A stretch of DNA of 64,000 nt from Sphingopyxis sp. HIX (lineage in GTDB: Bacteria; Pseudomonadota; Alphaproteobacteria; Sphingomonadales; Sphingomonadaceae). Location of the stretch: NCBI RefSeq assembly GCF_001468285.1, contig NZ_LNSB01000014.1, forward strand, positions 1-64,000, read 5' to 3'. Both the position numbers and the translations under genes were made by a program. Below, in pieces: positions 21,344-30,767 of this stretch (position 1 is the stretch's first letter; each line of letters starts with the position of its first letter). The notes beneath the pieces were generated by a model. It was given only the letters and a program-made list of their open reading frames with translations, did not search any database and was not told the DNA's origin.

Positions 21344-21604
21344 GACTGGCGCCCCCAAGCTAAAGAATAATCAAAGCTTTCCGTCGCTTAGTCGACTTTC
21401 TATGGAAAGGCCGACCGATTCTTCCGTCGCAATCCATAATATTCGTCAATTGCCCTGCCGATGTCAATGAACAGCGGAATCGAGTTTGCGCCACATTGCG
21501 CAATGACAGGCTTGTTTTTCAAGACGACCGGGCGCAGTCTGTTGAAGAGGGTGGAGTCCCGAAACCTGTTATACATGTAGCTCTTCGATCGAACGGAGGC
21601 AAAG

Positions 21605-23419
21605 ATGCTCTTTCGCCCTATCGTCGGATTAACCATTTCTGCCGCGCTCCTTGCCAGCTGCGCGGGTTCCTCGTCCGAACCCGAGACATTGCAAGGCTGG
21701 AGCGATCCCGATCGCTACGCCTGGTATGATGCGACGCAAGGCTCGCGCCTCATCCCCTACAGCTGGCTGCGCGCGCTCGAGCAGCCCGGCGGACAGGGCG
21801 CGTTTGCGGATCCATCTTATCTCGAAACATTCGGCTATTTGCGCTCGCGCGGGGACCGGCGGGAAATCCTCCCCATCGGCTTCGCCATCGACCAGCAGCC
21901 CGACACGGGCTTCAAGGTCACTGGCCTTCGCTGGTACGAAGGCCAGAAAGGGGACCGCGCGAGCGAAGCCGAGCAATGGGTCGGGCTCAATTGCGCCGCC
22001 TGCCACACCGCCGAACTTTCTTACAAGGGCAATGCCGTGCGCGTCGACGGCGGGCCTGGCCTCGGCGACTTCCAATCCTTCATCGAAGCGCTGGATCTCG
22101 CGCTCCGCGAGACGATCACGCAGGACGATCGCTTCGACCGCTTCGCGGCCAAGGTTCTTGCCGGAAAGGATACGCCGCGCAATCGACAGAACCTCAAAGA
22201 TGCGCTCGGCAAATTGGTCGCGTGGGAAGAACGGGTCGAAGAGGCCAATCGCACGCCGCTGCGCTATGGTTTTGCGCGCGTCGATGCGTTCGGCCATATC
22301 TTCAACAAGGTGGCGCTTTTCAATGGGGCCGAAGACCAGGTGCGCAATCCTGCGGACGCGCCGGTCAGCTATCCGTTCCTGTGGGACATCTATCGCCAGA
22401 AGCGGGTCCAGTGGAATGGCGTCGTGGAGAATACGCCGACCAAGGTCGGCGCCGGAACGCTAGATTTCGGCGCGCTCGGGCGCAATTCGGGCGAAGTGAT
22501 CGGCGTCTTCGGCGAGGTGCTCATAACCAAGCCCGGAGGCCTGGGCCAGACGTTCAAGGGCTATAAATCCAGCCTGCAGGTCAAGAATCTCGATCGCATG
22601 GAAGTCCTGCTGAGAAAGCTTCGCGCGCCCGCGTGGCCTGCAGCCTTTCCTGCGATCGACACCGCGCTTGCGGCCCGCGGAAAGATCACCTTCGACCGCG
22701 ATTGCGCGTCATGCCATCTCCCGCGCGAGCAGTGGGTCGCGGACAAGCCGATCGAACGGATGATGCCGCTCAACACGATGAAGGAAAATCTGACCGACAT
22801 CTGGATGGCCTGCAACGCCGTGACCTATGTGGCGCGCACGGGCAATCTGAAGGGCACGAAATTCGGCTTTGTTTCGGGCGAGCCCCTGCAGGCCAACGAG
22901 CTCATCGTCAAGCAGCTGCAGACCACGGTGAAGGGCGCCCTGATCGGCAAGAAGGGCGATATCGTCGCCGTCGCCGCCGACACCTTCATCGGGGTGGACC
23001 GGCGACCCAAGGTCATCCCGGGCGCGGCCGATGCCGAGACCGCCGACGACCAGCGCGAAGCGCGCCGCGAATTCTGCAAGACCGACACGGACAAATTGCT
23101 GGCGTACAAGGCACGGCCGCTGAACGGCATCTGGGCTACGGCCCCCTATCTCCACAACGGCTCGGTGCCGACGCTGTTTCATCTGCTCCAGGCGCCCGAA
23201 GACCGCCCGAGGACCTTCTGGGTTGGCAGCCGCGAATTCGACCCCCAATTTGTCGGCTATATCTGGAAAGACCGGCCGGTCGGGCCGGCGTTCGAATTCA
23301 GCACCCACCTCGGCGATCAGCCGATCGACGGAAACAGCAACGAGGGCCACGACTATGGCGCCAGTTCGCTCACCGACACGCAGCGATGGGAGCTCGTCGA
23401 ATATATGAAGACCCTGTGA
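21605..23419 (+). CDS. RoxA-like dihaem cytochrome c lipoprotein
   Basis: A 604-residue exported dihaem c-type cytochrome. It starts with a lipoprotein signal (lipobox LLASC, Cys19). Two CxxCH haem sites are seen: CAACH at 130-134 and CASCH at 367-371. The segment IWATAPYLHNGSVPTLFHLL, found in RoxA-type rubber oxygenases and related dihaem proteins often annotated as di-haem cytochrome c peroxidases, lies near residues 514-533. Length suits the RoxA superfamily. GGAGG lies five bases before the ATG. Substrate is unknown: oxidative cleavage of a polyisoprenoid or a peroxidase role are both possible. It stands alone, divergent from the astacin-caspase operon. Confidence 0.8.
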   Translation: MLFRPIVGLTISAALLASCAGSSSEPETLQGWSDPDRYAWYDATQGSRLIPYSWLRALEQPGGQGAFADPSYLETFGYLRSRGDRREILPIGFAIDQQPDTGFKVTGLRWYEGQKGDRASEAEQWVGLNCAACHTAELSYKGNAVRVDGGPGLGDFQSFIEALDLALRETITQDDRFDRFAAKVLAGKDTPRNRQNLKDALGKLVAWEERVEEANRTPLRYGFARVDAFGHIFNKVALFNGAEDQVRNPADAPVSYPFLWDIYRQKRVQWNGVVENTPTKVGAGTLDFGALGRNSGEVIGVFGEVLITKPGGLGQTFKGYKSSLQVKNLDRMEVLLRKLRAPAWPAAFPAIDTALAARGKITFDRDCASCHLPREQWVADKPIERMMPLNTMKENLTDIWMACNAVTYVARTGNLKGTKFGFVSGEPLQANELIVKQLQTTVKGALIGKKGDIVAVAADTFIGVDRRPKVIPGAADAETADDQREARREFCKTDTDKLLAYKARPLNGIWATAPYLHNGSVPTLFHLLQAPEDRPRTFWVGSREFDPQFVGYIWKDRPVGPAFEFSTHLGDQPIDGNSNEGHDYGASSLTDTQRWELVEYMKTL

Positions 23420-23444
23420 TCCTGCCGAGGCGCGGCCTCGGCCC

Positions 23445-23787
23445 TAGAGCGAAAGGATTGCGGCTACCGTCGCGCTCAGTCGAAGCCGAAACTGATCGCG
23501 CCCCGAGATCGGCGCCACCGACCCGGAAGCTTTCTCCCGTCGGGACGAGCGTCGCGAGGCGGGTAGCCCGTCCATCATCCAGACGATGATCGGCCGCGAT
23601 TTCCGCGTCCAGCGCCAGCGGCGTCTTGCCGAGATCGAACGGCGGGCCGCTTATCCGCAAGCCGGCCGTCCCTACTATGCTCTCATAGGTTTGACGTGCG
23701 AGCTACAAGGCGGTCACCGATGATCCCTCGCTGGTCCCATCCAGCTTCGTGCGGACATAGGCTGTGCCGATGAACGGCTCAGCGGGA
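23445..23787 (-). pseudogene. Remnant of an autotransporter beta-barrel domain
   Basis: Reading leftward from 23787, the minus strand gives AEPFIGTAYVRTKLDGTSE, then a TAG stop at 23705..23703, then GLRISGPPFDLGKTPLAL, DAEIAADHRLDDG and LATLVPTGESFRVGGADLGA. This is the pattern of an autotransporter barrel (EPFAGLAYV..., TLGLRAS...FDLG, RHAFGD). There is no start codon, the frame has an internal stop and the terminal strands are missing. It lies directly downstream of the xylanase operon and is probably a decayed passenger-barrel gene. Confidence 0.6.
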
Positions 23788-23789
23788 CG

Positions 23790-24908
23790 TCAGCTCCGGC
23801 GGTCGGGAGCGGCCGCGAGGGCCGCGGCGATCGCGGTACGAAGCGGCTTGGGCTTCATCTCGGCGTCATAGGGGTGTCCGCGCATCGGCAGTCGGTCGGG
23901 CCGCCGCCGCTCGTCGGGATAGCCGGGCCGGTCGAGGTAGCTGTCGAAGTCGGTCAGGCTCCACGCCACCACTTGCTTTACATTTGTGAAGCTCAAGGTC
24001 AGGTCGAGATACCCCTTGGCAAAGGCCGCCGTCTCCGCGTCGCGCGTCGCCGGATCGGTCGCGGCGACGTTTCGGTCGCTGCAGTCGAGCTCGGTGATCA
24101 GCACCTGTAGCCCCATGCCCTTCACGGTTTCGAGGAAGTGGCGCCATGCCTTTTCATCGCGCGGCCGCCCCAGCGTGCCGCCGATGTGGCTCTGGATGCC
24201 GAGCGCGTCGATCTTCACGCCCCGCCCCAGCGCGCCATCGAGCATCCGTAGTACGCCGTCGCGATGGTCCGCCTTCGCGTCCCAGCTCATATAGTCGTTA
24301 TAGACCATCTGGCATCCGGGCAGCGCGGCGCGCATCATCGCAAAGGCGGTATCGATGAAGCGCTCACCGAGTATGCGAAGGAAAAGCGAGCTTCTGAGGG
24401 CTCCGTCCTGAAGCTGAACCACTTCGTTGACCACATCCCATGACGCGATCGCCGGATAGCGTTTTGCCAGATAGTCGCAGTGACGCTGCATCAGCGCGAC
24501 GAGCGGCTTACCACCGTCCCGGGCCAGCTCGGCTTCTTTCGCGAGCATCCAGTCGGGAATGCGGTTATCCTGGCTCCACACAAAGGTGTGGCCGCGAAGC
24601 TGCATCCCTTCGTCGTCGGTAAAGTGATAGAAGGCGTCGGCTTCCGCCGTACGATATTGGCCTTCAACGCGTTCGAGATGTTTCCACTTGAGCTCATTCT
24701 CGGGCGTCAGCACCCCGCATTCGCGCGCGATCAGCGCCCGTGAGTCGGCTCTGCGGAGCTGATCGAAAGAGGCTGCCGTGCCAAAGCGCAAGCCGCCTCG
24801 CTTCGCGATCGCGTCGAGCGTTTCACCTTCGGCCGCCCACGCCGGAGCGCTCGCCGCGGCAACTGCGGCGCCGACAGCACTCCCCACGAAGGCGCGACGC
24901 GCCAGCAT
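23790..24908 (-). CDS. GH10 endo-1,4-beta-xylanase, exported
   Basis: A 372-residue GH10 enzyme that would cut beta-1,4-xylan chains. A Tat-like leader (MLARRAFVGSAVGAAVAAAS, ending AWAAEG) precedes a single GH10 barrel. FGTAASFDQL and ECGVLTPENELKWKHLE match the family N-terminal strands. The acid/base Glu162 lies in SWDVVNEVVQ and the nucleophile Glu273 in VLITELDCSD. No carbohydrate-binding module is attached. The ATG shares its first base with the stop of the upstream formylglycine-generating enzyme gene (TGATG), giving the operon order transporter, FGE, xylanase. This co-expression suggests the natural substrate is a sulfated xylose-containing polymer. Confidence 0.93.
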   Translation of the reverse strand: MLARRAFVGSAVGAAVAAASAPAWAAEGETLDAIAKRGGLRFGTAASFDQLRRADSRALIARECGVLTPENELKWKHLERVEGQYRTAEADAFYHFTDDEGMQLRGHTFVWSQDNRIPDWMLAKEAELARDGGKPLVALMQRHCDYLAKRYPAIASWDVVNEVVQLQDGALRSSLFLRILGERFIDTAFAMMRAALPGCQMVYNDYMSWDAKADHRDGVLRMLDGALGRGVKIDALGIQSHIGGTLGRPRDEKAWRHFLETVKGMGLQVLITELDCSDRNVAATDPATRDAETAAFAKGYLDLTLSFTNVKQVVAWSLTDFDSYLDRPGYPDERRRPDRLPMRGHPYDAEMKPKPLRTAIAAALAAAPDRRS

Positions 24909-25930
24909 CAGGCGGTCGGCGCCTTGTCATAGACGAGGCGGAAACCAACGTTGCTGGTGCCGAGCCCGGGATCACGGCCCTGGCGTGACGCGGGGCGATA
25001 GCGCTGGCAATAGTTGGGGGCGCACAAATAGCTGCCGCCCTTGACCGTCCGCGACGGCATCCCCGGGTTCAGCGGATCATAGGCGCTGTTCTCGTCAGGC
25101 CCCTTGGGATTATCCTTTTCGTCGGGATTGTGGCCCGGCTTGAAGAAGTCGGAAGTCACTTCCCAGACATTGCCGACCATATCGTAGAGGCCGTTGGCGT
25201 TGGGCTGGTAGCAGCCGACCGGCGCCACGCCCTTGAAACCGTCGGTTTCGGCATTGTAGTTCGGGAAGGCGCCCTGCCAGCTGTTCGCCTCGGCGGGCTG
25301 GACATTCTTCGATCGTTTCCCGGCGCTCGCGGCATATTCCCATTCGGCCTCGGTCGGGATGCGGCCGCCCGCCCATTTGGCATAAGCGACCATATCGTCC
25401 CATGCGAGATGGACGACGGGCTCGTTCGCAACCTCTGCCGGGCCGGCCGGGCCAAAGGGTTTTTTCCAGTTCGCGCCGGGCACATATTTCCACCAGTCGG
25501 CATAGTTGTTCGACGGGAAATCGGGCGGCGTGAACACCGCCGACCCGGCCTTCAGCATATCCGCAGGAATCTGCTCCACGGGAACCTGAAACTGCTTCGG
25601 ATCGACGGGCTTTTCGGCGACGGTGACATAGCCGGTCGCCTTGACGAAAGCAGCAAATTGGCGGTTGGTCACCTCGTGCGGGTCGATCCAGAAGCCGGCG
25701 ACGGTCGTTTTGCGTACCGGCCCCTCCTCGTCATAGACATCGTCCTCGCCCATCTCGAAGCTGCCGCCGGCAAGCTTGACCGGCGTGTCGGCGATCGCCG
25801 GGCATTTGCGCGAAGCCGCCGCCGTGACCGGCTTCTTGTCGCCCGCGGCGCCGTCGCCACAGGCGGCGAGAGCGAGGAGCGAGGCGGTCAGCGTCAGCAC
25901 GCAGAGGGATGCAGAAGACTTGCGAAGCAT
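24908..25930 (-). CDS. Formylglycine-generating enzyme (sulfatase-modifying factor), lipoprotein
   Basis: A 340-residue SUMF1/FGE-sulfatase domain protein that would convert the active-site Cys of type-I sulfatases to formylglycine using oxygen. Lipobox ALAAC (Cys24) indicates membrane anchoring outside the cytoplasm. Seen are GGSFEMGEDD, GFWIDPHEVTNRQFAAFV, GGRIPTEAEWEYAAS and GLYDMVGNVWEVTSDFF. The catalytic pair is in GGSYLCAPNYCQRYRPASR (about Cys303 and Cys308), matching human FGE Cys336/Cys341, so it should be active. All five sulfatases in the window carry Cys, not Ser, at the modification site, so this is their likely activator. Its periplasmic location would mean modification after export, which is unusual. 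Confidence 0.9.
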   Translation of the reverse strand: MLRKSSASLCVLTLTASLLALAACGDGAAGDKKPVTAAASRKCPAIADTPVKLAGGSFEMGEDDVYDEEGPVRKTTVAGFWIDPHEVTNRQFAAFVKATGYVTVAEKPVDPKQFQVPVEQIPADMLKAGSAVFTPPDFPSNNYADWWKYVPGANWKKPFGPAGPAEVANEPVVHLAWDDMVAYAKWAGGRIPTEAEWEYAASAGKRSKNVQPAEANSWQGAFPNYNAETDGFKGVAPVGCYQPNANGLYDMVGNVWEVTSDFFKPGHNPDEKDNPKGPDENSAYDPLNPGMPSRTVKGGSYLCAPNYCQRYRPASRQGRDPGLGTSNVGFRLVYDKAPTA

Positions 25931-25999
25931 GGATGTCACCCGTGAATGATCTGATAGGATTGCCGCACGAACCAAAGCTGGACGGACGCGTGTTACTGG

Positions 26000-27301
26000 T
26001 CAATGGGCGGAAGCGGTCGTGCCGGACAATCGCGTTCGCGCTCGGGAAGCCCCAGCCGCGAAAGCGAAGCAGGCGAGCATCACATAGCAGGTGAGCGGCA
26101 CCAGGAAGGAGGCGGAATAGCCCTGGGCGTCGGCGATGGATCCTGCAACCAGCGGCAACAGTGCGCCGCCGATGATGGCGGTGCAAAGAAAGCCCGAGGT
26201 AGCCTCGACCGACGCGCTCGATCGCTCGAGCGTCAGGGTGAAGATCAGCGGGAACATGATCGAGTTGAAAAGGCCGATCGAAAGCGCCGCGTATCCGGCC
26301 ACGGGTCCCGACGACAGGAAAATGAAGAGGCAAAGCAGCGCATTGACCGCCGCGAAGATAGCCAGCAGCCGCGCGGCCGGAATCCGGGTCAGCAGCACCG
26401 ATCCTGCAAAGCGGCCGATCATGGCTCCCAGCCAGTAGAGGCTGACATAATATCCCGCATGCTGGAGCGGGATGCCCCATATGCCGTCGTCGGAGAGGAA
26501 AAGCGCCATCTGGGTACCGATGGCAACCTCGGCCCCGACATAGAGAAAAATGGCGGCACCGCCGAGCAACGCCCATGGTGAGGCTAACACCTGCTTGAGC
26601 GTGCCGACAAAACCGGGCGCTTCGCCCGAAGCCGCAGGCGCGGCACTGGCGATGCGGCGGCGCGAACGCCAGATGAAGGCCGCCAGCAGCGCGAGCAGCG
26701 CGCCGACGATCAGGAAACTGAGATCGATCGAGGCAAGCGCGGCCGACCGGTCGGCCGCGCTGATCGCTTGCCCTTCGGGCACCTCGACACGTTCGAGGAG
26801 CAGCTTTGCCCCGAGCAACGGGCCGAGCACGGTGCCAAGCGAATTGAACGCCTGGCTGAAAGTCAGGCGGAAATGACTGCGTTCGGGGGCGCCGAGCGCA
26901 GCGGCGAGCGGATTCGCCGCGACCTGCAGGATCGTCACGCCGCTCGCGAGGATGAAGAGCCCGAGCAGCACGCCCGCATAGGTCGCTAGGTTGCTCGCGC
27001 CGAGGATCACCGCGCAGGCGAGGATCATCAGCGCGATCGCAAGAACGATCGACGGCACCGCGCGCATCCGCGCGACGAGCAATGCCGCCGGAATCGAGAC
27101 GACGCCATAAGCGATGAAGAAAGCGAAGGCGGTGAGCTGCGCTTCGAGGTTCGAGAGCGCAAAAATGCCCTTCACCGCGGCGACGAGCGGGTCGATCAGC
27201 GAGGTAATGAAACCCCAGGCGAAAAACAGCGTCGTTACGCTGGCAAAGGCACCCGCCGTCGAAGACGCGGCGCGCGTCGGGGCTTCGGCCCGGTCGGTCA
27301 T
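26000..27301 (-). CDS. FucP-type sugar MFS transporter
   Basis: A 433-residue major facilitator of the L-fucose/glucose-galactose permease (FucP) group with about twelve transmembrane helices. Diagnostic are LTAFAFFIAYGVVSIPAAL, LQVAANPLAAALGAP and FSQAFNSLGTVLGPLLGA. It would import a monosaccharide by proton symport. The start at 27301 (MTDRAEAP) is favoured over an upstream in-frame start that adds a Cys-rich, non-conserved segment. First gene of the transporter-FGE-xylanase operon; a LacI-like operator lies 68 bases upstream of the start. Confidence 0.9.
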   Translation of the reverse strand: MTDRAEAPTRAASSTAGAFASVTTLFFAWGFITSLIDPLVAAVKGIFALSNLEAQLTAFAFFIAYGVVSIPAALLVARMRAVPSIVLAIALMILACAVILGASNLATYAGVLLGLFILASGVTILQVAANPLAAALGAPERSHFRLTFSQAFNSLGTVLGPLLGAKLLLERVEVPEGQAISAADRSAALASIDLSFLIVGALLALLAAFIWRSRRRIASAAPAASGEAPGFVGTLKQVLASPWALLGGAAIFLYVGAEVAIGTQMALFLSDDGIWGIPLQHAGYYVSLYWLGAMIGRFAGSVLLTRIPAARLLAIFAAVNALLCLFIFLSSGPVAGYAALSIGLFNSIMFPLIFTLTLERSSASVEATSGFLCTAIIGGALLPLVAGSIADAQGYSASFLVPLTCYVMLACFAFAAGASRARTRLSGTTASAH

Positions 27302-27368
27302 CACTTGGCTCTCCCACCGCCGAATCAATGCGTCGGCAATGGCGCAACATTGGCAGGTTGCCATCCTA

Positions 27369-27382
27369 TGTCAATATTGTCA
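27369..27382 (-). promoter_or_regulatory. Candidate LacI operator, transporter/sulfatase divergent promoter
   Basis: On the minus strand it reads TGACAATATTGACA, identical over all 14 bases to the site at 41078..41091. It lies in the 173-base divergent region between the transporter operon and the first sulfatase operon. It is close to the palindrome TGACAATATTGTCA and is probably bound by the LacI-family regulator at 31941..32996. Confidence 0.6.
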
Positions 27383-27474
27383 TAACCGCGAATCAGCCAT
27401 TTATGGAAGGACATGGCGGATGGAAGCGGCGTGCCACGGATGCGCGGCCCTCCGCCTGAAAACGGGTGAGGACG

Positions 27475-29088
27475 ATGACGAACAAAAAGTCTCCGGCAGC
27501 ATTTCGCGCGGCGCGGACCGCGCTCGCGTTCGGCGCGCTGACGCTGCTCGCGCCGGCCGGGCCGGCTGCGGCACGGGGCGCGGCCAAGCCCGCGCATCCG
27601 AACATCGTCTTCATCCTGAACGACGACCAGCGCTACGACGCAATGGGTTTCCTCGATCCCGCGATCAAGACGCCGAACATGGACCGGATCGCGCGCGAGG
27701 GTGTCTATTTTCGCAACGCCTTCGCGACCACCGCGCTCTGCTCGCCCAGCCGCGCCTCGATCCTGACGGGGCAATATATGCACAATCACGGGATCGCCGA
27801 TAATAACATCAAGTTCCGTTCGGGCACCTTCTTCTTCCCGCAGGCGCTGCAGCAGGCGGGCTATGCGACTGCCTTTATCGGCAAGTGGCACATGGGCGGA
27901 CACACCGACGCGCCGCAGCCCGGTTTCGATCACTGGATCAGCTTCAAGGGTCAGGGCAATTATTTGCCTGACGACGGCAAGGGCGGACCGCGCCACAGGC
28001 TCAACATCGATGGCAAAAGCGTCGAGCAGCGCGGCTACATCACCGATGAACTCAATCAGTTCGCGCTCGACTGGCTGAAGCAGCAGAGCGGCAAGAAGCC
28101 CTTCTTCCTCTATCTGTCGCACAAGGCGGTCCATTCGGACTTCATCCCCGCCGATCGCCACAAGAACCTCTATTCGCGCGATTCCATCAAGCTGCCCGCA
28201 TCGATGGCCGATACCCCCGAGAACCGCGCGGGCAAGCCGATGTGGGTGCAGAACCAGCGCAACAGCTGGCACGGCGTCGACTTCCCCTATCATTCGACGC
28301 TCGACATCACCGACTACAAACTGCGTTACAATCGCACGCTCGCCGCGGTCGACGAGGGGATCGGCGCGATCATCCAGCAGCTCAAGGACAAGGGCCTGCT
28401 CGAAAACACCGTCATCATGATGATGGGCGACAATGGCTTCATGTTCGGCGAGCATGGCCTGATCGACAAGCGCAACGCCTATGAGGAATCGATGCGCGTG
28501 CCGCTCATCGCGTTCAGCGGCGGCATGACCAAGGGGCGCGTCGTCGACGACATCGTCGCGAACATCGACATCGCGCCGACCTTCCTCGCGCTCGCGGGGG
28601 CAAGCACCAATGCCAAGATCGACGGCATGAGCTTCGCCGACCAGCTGATGGGGCGGCAGCACGAAGGCAAGTGGCGCGATGCGCTGAACTACGAATATTA
28701 TTGGGAGTATAATTACCCGCAGACGCCGACGACCTTCGCGCTGCGCGGCGACCGTTACAAATATATCCAGTATCACGGCATCTGGGATACCGAAGAGCTC
28801 TACGACCTCCAGAACGATCCAAAAGAGATGCGCAACCTCGTCGCCGACCCGTCGCTCAAGAATATCGTCCGCACGATGCGCGCGGCCTTGTTCGCCGGCC
28901 TCGATCCCGACGAAGGGCGCTCCTACGTCACCTTCACCGAGCGGAATGGCGAAGGCGCGGTGCTGCGGAGCCGTAAGGGCGCGAAGGCGGGCGAATTCCC
29001 CGATCGCTGGATGCGCAACGGCAATGAGGCGGACCTGCGCGACAATCTCAAGAGCGAAGGCGGCAAGAAAGAAAGCACCTCCGAATGA
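27475..29088 (+). CDS. Type-I sulfatase (formylglycine-dependent)
   Basis: A 537-residue exported S1-family sulfatase. A signal peptide ends near PAAARG. Metal-binding Asp50-Asp51 lie in IVFILNDDQRYDAMGF and the formylglycine precursor Cys89 in TTALCSPSRASILTG. Further active-site segments are ATAFIGKWHMGGH and MMMGDNGFMFGEHG. The Lys/His pair in the GKWHMG motif completes the sulfate pocket. The substrate sugar cannot be read from sequence; the GKWH and NDD pattern suits arylsulfatase/choline-sulfatase-like S1 enzymes acting on polysaccharides. ATG 27475 is chosen over GTG 27466. Overlaps the next sulfatase by four bases. Confidence 0.92.
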   Translation: MTNKKSPAAFRAARTALAFGALTLLAPAGPAAARGAAKPAHPNIVFILNDDQRYDAMGFLDPAIKTPNMDRIAREGVYFRNAFATTALCSPSRASILTGQYMHNHGIADNNIKFRSGTFFFPQALQQAGYATAFIGKWHMGGHTDAPQPGFDHWISFKGQGNYLPDDGKGGPRHRLNIDGKSVEQRGYITDELNQFALDWLKQQSGKKPFFLYLSHKAVHSDFIPADRHKNLYSRDSIKLPASMADTPENRAGKPMWVQNQRNSWHGVDFPYHSTLDITDYKLRYNRTLAAVDEGIGAIIQQLKDKGLLENTVIMMMGDNGFMFGEHGLIDKRNAYEESMRVPLIAFSGGMTKGRVVDDIVANIDIAPTFLALAGASTNAKIDGMSFADQLMGRQHEGKWRDALNYEYYWEYNYPQTPTTFALRGDRYKYIQYHGIWDTEELYDLQNDPKEMRNLVADPSLKNIVRTMRAALFAGLDPDEGRSYVTFTERNGEGAVLRSRKGAKAGEFPDRWMRNGNEADLRDNLKSEGGKKESTSE

Positions 29089-30767
29089 CGCGCGTGCTCG
29101 CGGGGCTCGCCGCGCTGACCCCGATGCTGCTCGGGGGCTGCGCGGGAAGCGCGCCGCGCGCCGCAACAGCGTCTGCATCCGCGCGGCCGAACATCATCCT
29201 GATCACCGCCGAAGACCTCAGTCCGCGCATCGGCTCCTACGGCGATAATGTCGCAGTCACGCCGAACATCGACCGGCTCGCGGCCGAGGGCGTTCGCTTC
29301 ACCCGCGCCTTCACCACCGCCGGTGTGTGCGCACCCTCGCGCTCGGCGCTGATCACCGGGGTCAGCCAGGAGACGCTCGGCACGATGCATATGCGCACGC
29401 GCGACTATGGCGCGAAGATGAAGGAGGGCTTCCCCTATGAGGCGGTACCGCCCGCCGAGGTAAAGGCCTTTCCTGAGCTGCTGCGCGCCGCGGGCTATTA
29501 CACCGTCAACGACCAGAAGACCGATTATCAGTTCGGCGACTCCTTCACCATATGGGACCAGAACCGCGACGAGGCCGACTGGAACGCGCGGAGGCCCGGC
29601 CAGCCCTTTTTCCTGATGTTCAACCACGAACATACGCACGAAAGCCGGACGTGGCCGCTGGATACCGACGTAAAGCTGCATCCGTCGGTCGCCAATGTCA
29701 TGAAGCAGAACACCAGGCTCGATGCCGAAAAGACCTTCGCGCTCACCGATCCGGCGAAGGTCCGTGTCCCCGCTTATTATCCCGACACCCCGGTCGTTCG
29801 CGCCAATATCGCGCGCGAATATGACAATGTCCGCGCGATGGATGCCGCGGTCGGGCGCCTGCTCGACCGGCTGCGCGCCGAAGGGCGCTTCGACGACAGC
29901 ATCATCATCTTCATGACCGACCATGGCGACGGGCTGCCGCGCGGCAAACGGACGATCTTCGACAGCGGCACGCAAGTGCCGCTGATCATCCGATTCCCCG
30001 ACCGCCATGGGGCAGGAACGGTGCGCGGCGATCTGGTCAGCGCGATCGACCTTGCGCCAACCTTTCTCCACTGGGCCAAGGCGCCGGTCCCCAAGTGGAT
30101 CCAGGGCCGCGACCTGTTCGGCGGGAAGGCTCCCGACGCGGTCTATATGGGCGGCGACCGTTTCGACGAGGTGCCGCAGCGCTTTCGCGGCGTGCGCGAG
30201 GCGCGCTATCATTATATCCGCTATTATTCGGACCTGCCGGTGATCCCGTCGCTCGCCTATCAGAACGTCAATCCGATCATGCGCGAATGGCGCCGTCTGC
30301 TTGCGGCGGGCGGGTTGACGCCGCTGCAGCGCGCCTATCTCGAAGGCCCGGCACCGCGCGAGATGCTGTTCGATACGGCCACCGACCCCGACGAGGTGAC
30401 CAATCTTGCGGGCGATCCGAAATTCGCGGCAGAGAAGAAACGGCTTTCGGCGAAACTCGACCGCTGGATCGCTGCGAGTGGCGACCAAGGCCGCGACAGC
30501 GAAGCGGTGATGACCGAACGCATGTGGCCGGGGGGCAAGCAGCCGGTGACGGCGCCCGTCGCGGCGTGTCGCCTGTCCGTCGGCACCATCCGCCTGGCGT
30601 CCCCCACATCCGGCGCATCGATCGGATGGGGCGGCCCCGAAGGCAAGACCAACCTGTACGCGGCTCCGCTGGTGGCGAACACGCCCTTCATCGCACGCGC
30701 CATCCGCTATGGCTACAAGCCCAGCGAAGCGATTACGGTCGATCCGGCGAAGCTGCCGGCGTGCTGA
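29085..30767 (+). CDS. Type-I sulfatase, lipoprotein, N-sulfoglucosamine-sulfohydrolase-like
   Basis: A 560-residue sulfatase with lipobox LLGGC (Cys19). The core shows NIILITAEDLSPRIGSYGD, then GVCAPSRSALITG with formylglycine Cys82, NHEHTHESR and IIIFMTDHGDGLPRGKR. The LITAEDLSPRIGSYGD start resembles heparan N-sulfatase (SGSH) relatives. About 80 extra C-terminal residues (after AVMTERMWPGGKQPV) form a small beta-domain with Ser/Gly-rich strands. Its ATG overlaps the preceding sulfatase stop (ATGA). Its 3' end overlaps the convergent transporter gene by 35 bases. Lipid anchoring would hold it where incoming oligosaccharides are processed. Confidence 0.9.
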   Translation: MTRVLAGLAALTPMLLGGCAGSAPRAATASASARPNIILITAEDLSPRIGSYGDNVAVTPNIDRLAAEGVRFTRAFTTAGVCAPSRSALITGVSQETLGTMHMRTRDYGAKMKEGFPYEAVPPAEVKAFPELLRAAGYYTVNDQKTDYQFGDSFTIWDQNRDEADWNARRPGQPFFLMFNHEHTHESRTWPLDTDVKLHPSVANVMKQNTRLDAEKTFALTDPAKVRVPAYYPDTPVVRANIAREYDNVRAMDAAVGRLLDRLRAEGRFDDSIIIFMTDHGDGLPRGKRTIFDSGTQVPLIIRFPDRHGAGTVRGDLVSAIDLAPTFLHWAKAPVPKWIQGRDLFGGKAPDAVYMGGDRFDEVPQRFRGVREARYHYIRYYSDLPVIPSLAYQNVNPIMREWRRLLAAGGLTPLQRAYLEGPAPREMLFDTATDPDEVTNLAGDPKFAAEKKRLSAKLDRWIAASGDQGRDSEAVMTERMWPGGKQPVTAPVAACRLSVGTIRLASPTSGASIGWGGPEGKTNLYAAPLVANTPFIARAIRYGYKPSEAITVDPAKLPAC

